The notes: generated by a model not told the origin, from the sequence alone. A stretch of 64,000 nt of DNA from Gordonia alkanivorans NBRC 16433 (GCF_000225505.1 NZ_BACI01000072.1:62001-126000); one strand, 5' to 3'; numbered from the stretch's first letter, positions 41,160 through 50,317 are shown. Numbers and translations: made by a program.

Positions 41160-41945
41160 TCAGATGATCTTCTGGCCGACCAGGTACTCGGCGACCTTCG
41201 TGCCGCCGTCGCCTTCGTCGGTGACGCGCTCGCCCGCGGTCTTCGGCGGCTTCGGGGTGGAGGAGTTCACGACGCTGCCGGCGTTCTCCAGGCCCACGTC
41301 GGTCGGCTCGACGTCGATCTCGGCCAGCGAGACGGCGGTGACTTCCTTCTTCTTCGCGGCCATGATGCCCTTGAAGGACGGGAAGCGGGGCTCGTTGATC
41401 TTCTCGTTGACCGAGACGATCGCCGGGAGCTGTGCCTCGACGTGGAAGATGCCCTCGTCGGTCTCGCGCTCGCCCTTGAGGGTCTCGCCCTCGAGGGTCA
41501 GCTTGCGCAGGTGGGTCAGGTGCGGGAGCTCGAGGTACTCGGCGATCATGGCCGGGATCGCGCCGACGCGGCCGTCGGTGGCCTCGTTGCCGGCGATGAC
41601 GAGTTCGACGCCCTCGACGGTGCCCAGTGCGCGGGCCAGGACGTAGGCGGTCTGGACCGCGTCCGAGCCGTGGAGCTGGTCGTCCTTGATGTGGATCGCC
41701 TTGTCGGCGCCCATCGACAGAGCCTTGCGGATGGCGTCGGTGGCGCGGTCGGGACCCGCAGTCAGGATGGTGACCTCACCGCCGTCGGCTTCCTTGATCT
41801 TCAGCGCTTCCTCGACGGCGCGCTCGTTGATCTCGTCCAGAACCGCGTCAGCTGCCTCGCGGTCCAAGGTGTAGTCGTCGTCGGACAACTTGCGCTCGGA
41901 CCACGTGTCGGGAACCTGCTTGATCAGTACGACAATGTTTGTCAT
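41160..41945 (-). CDS. etfB: Electron transfer flavoprotein, beta subunit
   Basis: 261-residue partner of EtfA that binds AMP. It begins TNIVVLIKQVPDTWSERKL and contains the recognition-loop block LELPHLTHLRKLTLEG. A perfect CTTACC-N4-GGTAAG inverted repeat lies 36 bases before the ATG and a similar motif precedes the enoyl-CoA hydratase at 52253, which hints at control with fatty-acid use (inference). AGGAGG is 12 bases upstream of the ATG. Confidence 0.95.
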   Translation of the reverse strand: MTNIVVLIKQVPDTWSERKLSDDDYTLDREAADAVLDEINERAVEEALKIKEADGGEVTILTAGPDRATDAIRKALSMGADKAIHIKDDQLHGSDAVQTAYVLARALGTVEGVELVIAGNEATDGRVGAIPAMIAEYLELPHLTHLRKLTLEGETLKGERETDEGIFHVEAQLPAIVSVNEKINEPRFPSFKGIMAAKKKEVTAVSLAEIDVEPTDVGLENAGSVVNSSTPKPPKTAGERVTDEGDGGTKVAEYLVGQKII

Positions 41946-42176
41946 TGGTCTACGTCGACCTCCTGCGTCGGGTTCGGCAACTTACCGGCGGGTAAGGCCA
42001 TGGGTCTCCACCACTTTAGCGTCTCCTATGTTCTCACTAAACATTGACTACCTCACACTTTGGACCGGCGTCGGACCTGGACAGGGAACCCTGCAGCGAT
42101 CACGCACGATCGCTCGGTCGGTCGCGGCGCCGGGACGAACCGGGAGGCCGCGACCCCATGCCCTACGCTCTTGCAG
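41946..42176. other. 231-base divergent intergenic region (etfB / methyltransferase)
   Basis: Must contain both promoters. The inverted repeat at 41981-41996 is the only structure noted. No ORF of coding character lies in it. Confidence 0.5.
41981..41996. promoter_or_regulatory. Operator-like inverted repeat upstream of etfB
   Basis: CTTACC-GGCG-GGTAAG, a perfect six-base inverted repeat with a four-base spacer, the shape of a TetR-family operator. Compare GCTACC-GTCT-GGTAAG at 52262-52277. Confidence 0.5.
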
Positions 42177-42995
42177 ATGACTGACGCAGACCTCGGTTCT
42201 CCGCCGACGGCCGGGATGACCGGTCTGGAGTCCCTCGACGCCGACCAACAGCTGGCGCTGACCGGTGAACGGACGGTTCCGGGTATCCCCGCGGAGAACT
42301 ACTGGTTCCGCCGCCACGAGATCGCCTACCGCCATATCCTCGACCGCTGCCGGGGACGCGAGATCCTGGAAGCCGGATCCGGCGAGGGCTACGGGGCCGC
42401 GATGATCGCCGACGCCGGGGCGTCGTCGGTGGTCTGCGTCGATTACGACACCTCGGCGGTCGAACACACCCGTCGCCGCTACCCCGGGCTCGTCGTGCAC
42501 CAGGGCAATCTGATCGATCTTCCGCTGGCCGACGCCTCGGTGGATCTCGTGGTGAACTTCCAGGTGATCGAACACCTCTGGGACCAGGCCGCATTCATCG
42601 CCGAATGCCGACGCGTGCTGCGTCCGGGCGGCGAGCTGCTGATCTCGACGCCCAACCGGATCACCTTCTCCCCCGGCCGCGACACCCCTCTCAACCCGTT
42701 CCACACCCGTGAGCTGAACGCCGCCGAACTCACCGCACTGATCGTCGAGGGCGGGTTCGCCCTCGACGCGATGCTCGGCGTGCACCACGGACCGCGGCTG
42801 ACCGCGCTCGACGAGAAGTGGGGCGGATCGCTGATCGACGCCCAGATCGAGCGTGCCCTCGCCGGCGAACCGTGGCCGGCCGACCTGGTCGACGACGTCG
42901 CCGGGGTGGCCGCCGAGGACTTCGCCGTGCTCGACGCGCGCGACTCCGACATCGATGCCTCGCTCGACCTGTTCGCGGTGGCGACCCGGGCCTGA
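42177..42995 (+). CDS. SAM-dependent class I methyltransferase (glucan cluster)
   Basis: A 272-residue methyltransferase: motif I ILEAGSGEGYGAAMI near residue 65, acidic loop VCVDYDTSAVEHT, motif post-I DLVVNFQVIEHLWD, motif ECRRVLRPGGELLIS. The gene matches Rv3030, first gene of the mycobacterial methylglucose lipopolysaccharide cluster, so an O-methylation of the glucan is the likely job. ATG at 42177. The GH57 gene follows after 3 bases. Confidence 0.86.
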   Translation: MTDADLGSPPTAGMTGLESLDADQQLALTGERTVPGIPAENYWFRRHEIAYRHILDRCRGREILEAGSGEGYGAAMIADAGASSVVCVDYDTSAVEHTRRRYPGLVVHQGNLIDLPLADASVDLVVNFQVIEHLWDQAAFIAECRRVLRPGGELLISTPNRITFSPGRDTPLNPFHTRELNAAELTALIVEGGFALDAMLGVHHGPRLTALDEKWGGSLIDAQIERALAGEPWPADLVDDVAGVAAEDFAVLDARDSDIDASLDLFAVATRA

Positions 42996-42998
42996 GCA

Positions 42999-44552
42999 AT
43001 GACCATCAGCACCCCCGAGGTTCCGGGACAGTTCACCTTCGTCCTGCACTCCCACCTGCCCTGGCTGGCAAATCACGGTCGCTGGCCGGTCGGTGAGGAA
43101 TGGCTCTACCAGTCGTGGGCGTCGTCGTACATCCCACTGCTCGACGTCCTCGAGCGCCTCGCCGACGACGGTCTCACCGACCAGTTGACCCTCGGGATCA
43201 CCCCGGTCCTGGCCGCGCAGCTCGACGACCCTCACTGTGCGTCGTCGATGTACGAATGGCTGGCCGACTGGCAGCTGCGGGCGACCGAGGCCGCGACGTC
43301 GAACGATGCCGACCGCGCCGACGCCGGTCGCCGTGAGTACCTCGAAGCCCAGCGAGCGCTGGAGACCTTCGAGACGAAGTGGCGACACGGCGCCTCGCCG
43401 CTGATTCGTCGCGTCGCCTCGAGCGGGGTCGCCGAGATCCTCGGCGGACCGCTCGCGCATCCGTTCGCTCCGCTGCTCGATCCACGCCTGCGGACGTTCT
43501 TCCTCCGTGAGGGTCTCCACGACGCGCACGCGCGCTGGGGTTTCGACCCCGCAGGCATCTGGGCGCCCGAATGCGCCTTCGCGCCGGGCATGGAGGCCGA
43601 GTACGCCCGCGCCGGCGTCGGGCACTTCATGGTCGACGGCCCGACCCTCCACGGCGACACCGCACTCGGCCGCCCGGTCGGCGACAGCGGTGTCATCGCC
43701 TATGGACGCGACCTCACGGTGAGTTACCGCGTGTGGTCGCCGAAGTCGGGCTATCCCGGCCACGCCGCCTACCGCGACTTCCACACCTACGACCACGAAT
43801 CGGGACTCAAGCGGTTCCGCGTCACGGGTCGCTCGGTGCCGGGCGACGAGAAGAAGCCCTACGACCCGGCACACGTCGACGCAGTGATCGACCGACACGT
43901 CGAGGATTTCGTCGGGCATGTCCGCGAGCGCCTCATCGAGGAGTCGACGCGCATCGGCCGCGACGCCCTGGTGGTCGCGGCCTTCGACACCGAGCTCTTC
44001 GGGCATTGGTGGCATGAGGGTCCGATCTGGCTCGAACGCGTCCTTCGTCGCCTGCCCGAGGTCGGGGTGAAGGTCGGAACCCTCGCCGGCGCAACGCGAT
44101 CCGGACTCGTCGGCGAGCCGGTCGATCTCCCCGCGTCGTCGTGGGGGTCGGGTAAGGACTGGCGCGTGTGGAACGGTCCACAGGTGCAGCATCTCGTCAC
44201 CCTCAACGAGGAGGTGACCGAGACCGCCCTCGACGCCGTGGCCAAACTCCTCGCCGGTAGCGGAGAGCGCAGCCGTGTCGCCGATCAGATCATCCGAGAG
44301 ACGCTGCTCACGGTGTCCTCCGACTGGCCTTTCATGGTGTCGAAGGACACTGCCGCGCAGTACGCTGTCTCCCGTGCGCACACGCACGCGCACGCCACGC
44401 GGGAGATCAGCGACGCCGCGCTCCGTGGTCGCGACGACGCGGCGGCGACGCTCGCGCAGAACTGGGCGCGGGCCGACAATCTCTTCCCCGCACTCGACGC
44501 GCGCCGTCTGCACGCGATCCTGACCGCGGATGCCGAGGGGAGCATCGGATGA
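42999..44552 (+). CDS. GH57-family 1,4-alpha-glucan branching enzyme-like protein
   Basis: 517 residues, glycoside hydrolase family 57. The conserved regions are FVLHSHLPWLANHGRWP (region 1), GIWAPECAFAPGMEAEYA (catalytic Glu), VVAAFDTELFGHWWHEGP (catalytic Asp) and the C-terminal DWPFMVSKDTA block. It is the counterpart of Rv3031, thought to make or shape the alpha-glucan chain of methylglucose lipopolysaccharides. It is translationally coupled to the glycosyltransferase after it (ATGA overlap at 44549-44552). Confidence 0.92.
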   Translation: MTISTPEVPGQFTFVLHSHLPWLANHGRWPVGEEWLYQSWASSYIPLLDVLERLADDGLTDQLTLGITPVLAAQLDDPHCASSMYEWLADWQLRATEAATSNDADRADAGRREYLEAQRALETFETKWRHGASPLIRRVASSGVAEILGGPLAHPFAPLLDPRLRTFFLREGLHDAHARWGFDPAGIWAPECAFAPGMEAEYARAGVGHFMVDGPTLHGDTALGRPVGDSGVIAYGRDLTVSYRVWSPKSGYPGHAAYRDFHTYDHESGLKRFRVTGRSVPGDEKKPYDPAHVDAVIDRHVEDFVGHVRERLIEESTRIGRDALVVAAFDTELFGHWWHEGPIWLERVLRRLPEVGVKVGTLAGATRSGLVGEPVDLPASSWGSGKDWRVWNGPQVQHLVTLNEEVTETALDAVAKLLAGSGERSRVADQIIRETLLTVSSDWPFMVSKDTAAQYAVSRAHTHAHATREISDAALRGRDDAAATLAQNWARADNLFPALDARRLHAILTADAEGSIG

Positions 44553-45838
44553 AAGTGTTGTTCGTGTCGTGGGAGTACCCACCCGTCGTCGTCGGCGGAC
44601 TGGGTCGGCATGTGCATCACCTCGCCACGGAGATGGCCGCCGCCGGACACGATGTGGCGGTCCTGACCCGACGCCCGTCCGGCACCGACGCACTCACGCA
44701 TCCGACGACCGACACCGTCGTCGACGGCGTGCGCGTGATCGCGGTCGCCGAGGACCCGCCGGAGTTCGAGTTCGGTCAGGACATGATGGCCTGGACTCTC
44801 GCCATGGGACACTCGTTCATCCGTGCCGGGCTCAGGATCCTGGCCGGCGAACGGGCTTTCGCCGATTCCACCGCACGATGGATCCCCGAGGTCGTGCACG
44901 CGCATGACTGGCTGGTCGCCCACCCGGCGATCGCGCTGGCCGAATTCTTCGACGTGCCACTGGTTTCCACCATCCACGCCACCGAAGCCGGTCGGCACAG
45001 CGGCTGGGTCAGCGGCCGCACCAATCGGCAGGTGCACTCGGTCGAATGGTGGCTCGTCGCCGAATCCGACGCTCTCATCACCTGTTCGGCATCCATGCGC
45101 GACGAGGTGAACCGACTCTTCGGTTACGACGCCGCCGACATCGCGGTGATCCACAACGGAATCGACATCCGCACATGGCCGTTCGCGGCCCGCACGCCGA
45201 CCATCGGACCGGCGGAACTGTTGTTCGCCGGTCGCCTCGAGTACGAGAAGGGTGTGCAGGACCTGCTGGCCGCACTCCCCCGTATCCGTCGGAGCCACCC
45301 GGGTACCACTCTCACCATCGCCGGTGACGGCACCCAGCGAGAGAGGCTGATGGAGCAGGCCCGCAAGCATCGTGTGAGCAAGGCGGTGCGGTTCATCGGC
45401 GCCGTCGACCACGACCAGCTGGTGACCCTCATGCACCGCTGCGACGCGATCGTCTTGCCGAGCCGCTACGAGCCGTTCGGCATCGTCGCCCTCGAGGCGG
45501 CGGCCACCGGCATCCCGCTGATCGTCTCGACCGCCGGCGGCCTGGGCGAGGCCGTGCAGGAACCCGACACCGGCCTCACCTTCGAACCGGCCGACGTCGC
45601 CGGGCTCGCCGCTGCGGTACGGGCGACGCTCTCGGACCCCGGCGCCGCAGCGCAACGGGCTGTCCGCGCACGGGCCCGACTGACCGCCGAGTTCTCCTGG
45701 GCCGAGGTTGCCGAACGCACCGCGTCGGTGCACCTGGCCGCCAAGCGCCGGGTGCGCCATCCGGTCGGACGACCGGACATTCCGATGCGTCCGTTGCCCG
45801 AACGCGACCCGGCGAAGCCCGACCACCCCGTTCCCTGA
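44549..45838 (+). CDS. GT4-family alpha-glucosyltransferase
   Basis: 429 residues, GT-B fold. The N-terminal acceptor side reads FVSWEYPPVVVGGLGRHVHHL; the donor side has FAGRLEYEKGVQDLLAALP, and the GT4 retaining-enzyme motif EPFGIVALEAAATGIP with the conserved Glu residues. Matches Rv3032, the alpha-1,4-glucosyltransferase that elongates methylglucose lipopolysaccharide and contributes to glycogen in M. tuberculosis. The donor is likely ADP- or UDP-glucose. It ends five bases from the convergent acetyltransferase gene. Confidence 0.92.
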   Translation: MKVLFVSWEYPPVVVGGLGRHVHHLATEMAAAGHDVAVLTRRPSGTDALTHPTTDTVVDGVRVIAVAEDPPEFEFGQDMMAWTLAMGHSFIRAGLRILAGERAFADSTARWIPEVVHAHDWLVAHPAIALAEFFDVPLVSTIHATEAGRHSGWVSGRTNRQVHSVEWWLVAESDALITCSASMRDEVNRLFGYDAADIAVIHNGIDIRTWPFAARTPTIGPAELLFAGRLEYEKGVQDLLAALPRIRRSHPGTTLTIAGDGTQRERLMEQARKHRVSKAVRFIGAVDHDQLVTLMHRCDAIVLPSRYEPFGIVALEAAATGIPLIVSTAGGLGEAVQEPDTGLTFEPADVAGLAAAVRATLSDPGAAAQRAVRARARLTAEFSWAEVAERTASVHLAAKRRVRHPVGRPDIPMRPLPERDPAKPDHPVP

Positions 45839-45842
45839 GCGC

Positions 45843-46604
45843 CTACCGCCCTTCCGCCGCGGCCTTTTCCGCCGCCGCTTTCTTGCGTTCGATGTCGGCG
45901 AGGGCGCGTTCGAGTTCGGCGCGCTGCTCGGCGTTCTCGGCCCAGTCGTCCATGCGGTTCTTGACCACGCGAGCCGGCGCCCCGACCGCGACCGAGTAGT
46001 CCGGGATCATCCCCTTGACCACCGCGTGCGAGCCGAGGACACAGCCTCGGCCGACGATGGTGTTGCGCAGCACCGACACCTTGGCCGCGACCCACGTGTC
46101 CGGGCCGATGCGGACCGGGCCCTTCACGATGCCCTGATCCTTGATGGGCAGCGTGATGTCGTCCATCTTGTGGTCGAAGTCGCAGATATAGCACCAATCG
46201 GCGACGAGGGTGGATCCACCGATCTCGAGGTCGAGGTAGGCGTTCACCACGTTGTTGCAGCCGAAGACGGTCTTGTCGCCGATCTTCAGGCTGCCCTCGT
46301 GGCAGCGGATCGAGTTGCCGTCGCCGATGTGGACCCAGCGGCCGATCTCCATCCGGGCGAGCTCCGGGGTGCAGTGGATCTCCACGTTGCGGCCGAGGAA
46401 CACCATGCCGCGCAGCACAACGTGCGGGTTGGCCAGACGGAACTTCGCGAGACGGTAGTAACGGACCAGGTACCACGGGGTGTACGCGCGGTTGCGTTTC
46501 ACCCAGCGCAGCGAATCGAGAGTGAGGAATCGCGCCTGCTCGGGGTCGCGGCGACGGCCGGCGCGGCGTCGGGACCGGTAGGAGGCGTTCCACATGGTGG
46601 TCAT
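45843..46604 (-). CDS. Left-handed beta-helix (hexapeptide) O-acetyl/acyltransferase
   Basis: 253 residues. After a basic start (WNASYRSRRRAGRRRD) comes a left-handed beta-helix with hexapeptide repeats (EIGRWVHIGDGNSIRCHEGSLKIGDK, VRIGPDTWVAAKVSVLRNTIVGRGCVLGS). A C-terminal coiled-coil tail is rich in Glu, Lys and Ala. It corresponds to Rv3034c, a proposed acetyltransferase of the methylglucose lipopolysaccharide cluster. ATG at 46604 is chosen; longer frames reach into the next gene's promoter region. Transcribed toward the GT4 gene. Confidence 0.85.
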   Translation of the reverse strand: MTTMWNASYRSRRRAGRRRDPEQARFLTLDSLRWVKRNRAYTPWYLVRYYRLAKFRLANPHVVLRGMVFLGRNVEIHCTPELARMEIGRWVHIGDGNSIRCHEGSLKIGDKTVFGCNNVVNAYLDLEIGGSTLVADWCYICDFDHKMDDITLPIKDQGIVKGPVRIGPDTWVAAKVSVLRNTIVGRGCVLGSHAVVKGMIPDYSVAVGAPARVVKNRMDDWAENAEQRAELERALADIERKKAAAEKAAAEGR

Positions 46605-46695
46605 GGGACAAACCCTAAACGACCCGAAAATCGCGCACGATAGGCTCACTGCTGGCACGACGCGTGCCGGTGAGGACCGACGATGAGGAGCGCCG

Positions 46696-48033
46696 ATGGC
46701 CTTGGCACGACCGCAGGTGTCCCGACACCGCCGATCTGCGCTGACCCGCCTGTTCGTCGCCGTCACGGCCGTGAGCTCGCTGGTGCTCGCCGGCTGCTCC
46801 GACGGTCACATCGACGTACGCTCGATCCCGAGCGTCGGCTGGCCCAGCTACGGCGGCGTGCCCGGCAACGCGAACTTCGCCTACGCCGACGTCCCCGATG
46901 ATCTGACCCTCAGCTGGACCCGACCCACCGGCGGTCCGGTCACGGCGCCGGTCACGATCTCCGGCAAGGGCAATGTGGGGGTCACGTCGAATGCCACCCA
47001 GGGTTGCAACGTCCTGGTGCTCGACGGCCGGTCGGGACGCAAGAACTTCTGCAAGGACATGCGTGCCGGGGTCGAGGTCAACGCGATGCTCGTCGACCAG
47101 TACGACCAGCCGTACCTCGGCGAGGAGGCCACCTTCCTCGCGTTCAACGCCGGTGGTGCGATCCGCTGGCGCGCCGGCGTGATCGGTGTCCCGCTGTCGG
47201 CGAAGTTCGCTGCGCCGAACGAGGTGCTGGTGACGACGACGCAGGGCCAGATCCTCTTGATCGACACCCAGCGCAACGAGCTCGTCGCCCCCGAGGTGAA
47301 GCTGCGCGACGACGCCGATCCGGAGGAGCCGCTCCTCGGCTTCGGCGACTGTGTGCGCAACGGACCGCAGTGCGCGATCCCGGCACCCGCGGCGGTCGAC
47401 ACCGACCGGGAACGCTTCTACCTCAACTTCTTCCCGCAGGGCGCGGCGTCGTCGCAGATCCGGGCGATGAAGTACAACAAGGTCGCCGGCAAGCGCGAGG
47501 TGCGAACCGCATGGCAGACCGACGTCCCGAGCGGCGTCATCGGTACGCCGACCCTGTCCGCCGACGGTGCGACGCTCTACGCCTTCTCGCGCGACGGCAA
47601 GATCGTCGCCCTGAACACCGAGAACGGGTCGACCAAGTGGACCCAGGACATCGGCGGCCACGGCTTCGCGACGATGACCGTGTCGCCCGACGGCCTGATC
47701 ATCCCCACCGGTTCGCTCGGTGCCCCGCTCACGCTGTACCGAGACGCGGGTGACCGCGCCGAAAAGGTGTGGCAGCGCACCGATCTCGCCACGGTGAGCC
47801 TGTCCGCGTTGACCCAGCAGAAGACCGCCTGGACGGTCGTCCGCGACGCCGGCAAGGACACGCTGTCGCTGGTGGAGGTCTCCACCGACGACGGGGCGAC
47901 GAAACGCACCCTGCCACTGCCGAATTCGTCGGGTTTCGCGACCGGCGTCTCGGTCTCCTACTGGGGCCAGATCGCGACCGCGACCAACCTCGGCGAGGTG
48001 TACTTCTTCGACAGCAAGGCCAACCTGGGATAA
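46696..48033 (+). CDS. PQQ-propeller-like lipoprotein
   Basis: A 445-residue exported lipoprotein. Signal peptide LTRLFVAVTAVSSLVLAGC, lipobox LAGC at about residue 35. The mature part is a beta-propeller of PQQ-like repeats (LNTENGSTKWTQDIGGHG, GTPTLSADGATLYAFSRDGK) without a clear metal or PQQ site. Corresponds to Rv3035. GAGGAGC precedes the ATG. It could be a scaffold in the envelope; the function is unknown. It lies divergent from the acetyltransferase gene. Confidence 0.85.
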   Translation: MALARPQVSRHRRSALTRLFVAVTAVSSLVLAGCSDGHIDVRSIPSVGWPSYGGVPGNANFAYADVPDDLTLSWTRPTGGPVTAPVTISGKGNVGVTSNATQGCNVLVLDGRSGRKNFCKDMRAGVEVNAMLVDQYDQPYLGEEATFLAFNAGGAIRWRAGVIGVPLSAKFAAPNEVLVTTTQGQILLIDTQRNELVAPEVKLRDDADPEEPLLGFGDCVRNGPQCAIPAPAAVDTDRERFYLNFFPQGAASSQIRAMKYNKVAGKREVRTAWQTDVPSGVIGTPTLSADGATLYAFSRDGKIVALNTENGSTKWTQDIGGHGFATMTVSPDGLIIPTGSLGAPLTLYRDAGDRAEKVWQRTDLATVSLSALTQQKTAWTVVRDAGKDTLSLVEVSTDDGATKRTLPLPNSSGFATGVSVSYWGQIATATNLGEVYFFDSKANLG

Positions 48034-48048
48034 AGCGCCGGAACCAGA

Positions 48049-48087
48049 ATGCGGGCTGAGTGCCGGAAACCGGCACTCAGCCCGCAT
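48049..48087. terminator. Terminator after the PQQ-propeller gene
   Basis: Perfect 18-bp stem (48049-48066 with 48070-48087), three-base AAA loop, then TCGTGTTTGTG on the + strand. It sits between convergent genes and can serve both. Confidence 0.85.
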
Positions 48088-48106
48088 CGTGTTTGTGCGT
48101 GGTCGC

Positions 48107-48739
48107 TCAGAGCTCCTGGCTCGCTGCGTCGGGATTGAGGAAGAACAATCCCGCGATCCGGCCGTCGGCGTCGAACGCCACGCGGAAAACCACCTCCCCG
48201 GCCTCCTGCTCGAGCGGCACGTCTACCACCGTGTGGAGGCCGTGACCGCGCACGAAAGGCGTTCCGGTCCTCTCGAGTTCACCGTGGAGTGCCACCACCG
48301 ACGCCCAAGCGTCGGCCAGTGCGGCGTCGGACAGGGCAGCCGTCATGGTCTCGTCGAAACGTGCCGTGACGGTCGCCCACTCGGCCTCGGTGATCTTCTC
48401 GATGATGTCAAGGGCCATGGCGTCGGCGTGGGCAATCGTGACTTTCTGCATGGGTGCTCCTGTTCTGGGATCGATGGGTTTGCCGAAGCGTTGGAACGCC
48501 GCCTGACGGGTGACGCCGACGACGTCGCCGATCTCCTGCCAGGTACACCCGAACTCGCGCGCCGAACGAGCCGTGGCACTGAGCAATTCCTCTGCACGAC
48601 GGCCCAATTGGAGTGCGTCATGGACTCTGGTCAGAGCCGCTTCGCGGGCACCCGGGTCACCCGGTTCGGAACCGGGTCCGGTCGCCACGCTGCGCGCGTA
48701 TCGCTCGATCTCCCGTGCTGTTTCTTCCACCTCGGACAC
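48107..48739 (-). CDS. HTH protein with DUF3887 domain
   Basis: 210 residues. The N-terminal half has a helix-turn-helix (CTWQEIGDVVGVTRQAAFQRFGKP) near residues 68-90; the C-terminal half is a DUF3887 fold (ADAMALDIIEKITEAEWATVTARFDETM...), found in hydrolases and sensor-like proteins and probably binding a small ligand or partner (inference). The GTG at 48739 lies directly in an operator-like repeat, and its promoter gives a transcript that starts at or beside the GTG. That layout suggests autoregulation. From memory there is no counterpart at this place in M. tuberculosis. Confidence 0.8.
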   Translation of the reverse strand: MSEVEETAREIERYARSVATGPGSEPGDPGAREAALTRVHDALQLGRRAEELLSATARSAREFGCTWQEIGDVVGVTRQAAFQRFGKPIDPRTGAPMQKVTIAHADAMALDIIEKITEAEWATVTARFDETMTAALSDAALADAWASVVALHGELERTGTPFVRGHGLHTVVDVPLEQEAGEVVFRVAFDADGRIAGLFFLNPDAASQEL

Positions 48740-48792
48740 TTGTAAAGACTAGGTTTACAAGCGCCCGAGTGTCAAGCTCCGGTTTACAAGCG
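48739..48792 (-). promoter_or_regulatory. Promoter and operator repeats of the HTH-DUF3887 gene
   Basis: Minus-strand TTGACA (48775-48770) and TAGTCT (48751-48746), spaced by 18 bases. Operator-like repeat CTTGTAAA/TTTACAAG: inverted pair at 48739-48746 and 48754-48761, and a third half at 48783-48790. The pair spans the -10 region and start codon; the third half lies just upstream of the -35. Confidence 0.75.
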
Positions 48793-48798
48793 ATCGGG

Positions 48799-49998
48799 TC
48801 AGAACCTGATTCCCGGCTCGCAGATGAAGGCGGTTCCCTTGCGTCCGATCCGGGTGAGCACCACCGACAGTGGCCGGGCGCCCTTGGGTTTGAGCTTCTT
48901 GCGGAGCTGATCGGGATCGAGGTCGAGGCCGCGGACGAGGATCTCGAGCGGCCCGCAACCGTGCGCGGCCAGGGCCTTGCGGAGAACCTTCTCCGTCACG
49001 CCCACCTGCTCGATCACCCGGAACCCACGTGCTCCCGCAGGCACCGAATCGCCGGTCAGGTAGGCGATCTGGGGATCGAGCTGCCACAGTCCGAAACGGT
49101 GGGCGTAGTGCTTGACGAGACCGGCACGCACGACGGCACCGTCCGGGTCGACGATCCACTCCCCCGCCTCGCCTGCCGGCACGTCGTCGTCCTCGTGATC
49201 GGTGATCTCGAACTGCGACACCGTCCCGTCGGGCCGCGTACGCAGAACCGTTGCCCGGCGCCGGGTCTCGATCCCCGGCCCCGACCACAGGCACGCTTCC
49301 CGGACACCGCCGTCCAGCGAGGTCACCTGGACCTCGCCGTCGAATCCGAACCGGTTGCGCAGCATCTGATGATCCAGTCCGGGAGCACATTTCACGATCA
49401 GCACGCGGCCCGCATAGGTGGCGAGCAGTTCCAGCAGCGGTGGGGTCAGCTGGTCGAGGCGGAAGATCCGGCCGGCGTCGGACCGTCGCGCGGGGTCGGC
49501 GAGGAGTACGTCCGCAGTCGAGGTCGGGGTGAGCGCGTCGGCGACGAGGAGCGTCGCGTCGGGTACGTTGTGGCGCGCCATCGCGAGCCGGACGCGGTCG
49601 AGGTCGCTGCCGATCACTCCGGTGATCCCGTTGACGCGCACCAGTTCTCGTAGCTCCGCACCGATCGAGCAGGTCATGTCGTGGACCACCGACGCCGGAA
49701 ACCGGGCGGCGATCTCGGCGGCGCGGTGCGCGGCGACGACCGAGGCGGTCGCCTGCTGCACGCCGTCGTCGGTGAGCAACAACTCGGCCGGGTCCCGCAG
49801 TTTCGACGCGGCTCGTCGACGGTTCCGGACGGTCTCGATCAGCGCGGCATCATGCGGTGCATACCGGCTGCGGACCTCGGTGATGTCGGACAGCATCGAC
49901 GCCGGGGTGAGGGCCAGAGCCGACACCGTCTCCAGGGCCTTCTCACCATGCCGCGACCGCAGGAAGGCGACGTCGTCGAGACTGAAGGAGTAGCTCAT
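48799..49998 (-). CDS. THUMP-like / class I SAM methyltransferase (Rv3037c-like)
   Basis: 399 residues. The N-terminal part is helical; the SAM fold begins at VVHDMTCSIGAELREL (about residue 105) with VIGSDLDRVRLAMARHNVP and VLLADPARRSDAGRIF (DPAR instead of DPPY). The C-terminal part is a THUMP-like RNA-binding domain ending in RKGTAFICEPGIRF. Rv3037c was assigned in the mycobacterial literature to the methylglucose lipopolysaccharide cluster, while the domain layout looks more like an RNA methyltransferase, so substrate is open. ATG at 49998. Confidence 0.82.
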   Translation of the reverse strand: MSYSFSLDDVAFLRSRHGEKALETVSALALTPASMLSDITEVRSRYAPHDAALIETVRNRRRAASKLRDPAELLLTDDGVQQATASVVAAHRAAEIAARFPASVVHDMTCSIGAELRELVRVNGITGVIGSDLDRVRLAMARHNVPDATLLVADALTPTSTADVLLADPARRSDAGRIFRLDQLTPPLLELLATYAGRVLIVKCAPGLDHQMLRNRFGFDGEVQVTSLDGGVREACLWSGPGIETRRRATVLRTRPDGTVSQFEITDHEDDDVPAGEAGEWIVDPDGAVVRAGLVKHYAHRFGLWQLDPQIAYLTGDSVPAGARGFRVIEQVGVTEKVLRKALAAHGCGPLEILVRGLDLDPDQLRKKLKPKGARPLSVVLTRIGRKGTAFICEPGIRF

Positions 49999-50059
49999 GA
50001 TCCTTGCAGGCTACCGTCGTGGCCCGCGTCTCCCCGGGCCGCCCGCCGCGTCGCAGAGC

Positions 50060-50317
50060 CTACTGACGCAGCTCCACGAGGGATGTGACGATCGTGGTCC
50101 GATCGCCGGTCGCCAGCGACTCGTCGTCCGGGTCCTGATCGGCCAGCACCACGTGTCTGGCGTTGGCGACGTTCAGCAGATGCACCGTCCCCTCGACGTC
50201 GAGAGCGATCGGTTCACGCTTCGCGATGACCTCGTGGAGGAACTGCCTCACCTCCGGTACCGGATCACTGAAGAGCAGACGGATCTCGAACTCATCGGAC
50301 GTCAGCAGGGTGGCCAT
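50060..50317 (-). CDS. Conserved small protein, unknown function
   Basis: An 85-residue acidic protein from ATG 50317 (MATLLTSDEFEIRLLFSDPV). No motif recognised; the composition (balanced charge, LEVRQFLHEVIAKRE-like helix, VVLADQDPDDESL) looks like a real coding region. Five more upstream codons are open. It lies between the methyltransferase genes on the same strand, 61 bases ahead of the THUMP-like gene. Confidence 0.55.
   Translation of the reverse strand: MATLLTSDEFEIRLLFSDPVPEVRQFLHEVIAKREPIALDVEGTVHLLNVANARHVVLADQDPDDESLATGDRTTIVTSLVELRQ

Noticed and set aside
42048-44693. An 881-codon open frame on the - strand over the glucan cluster
   Set aside because: It is antisense to two well-defined genes and has no motif.
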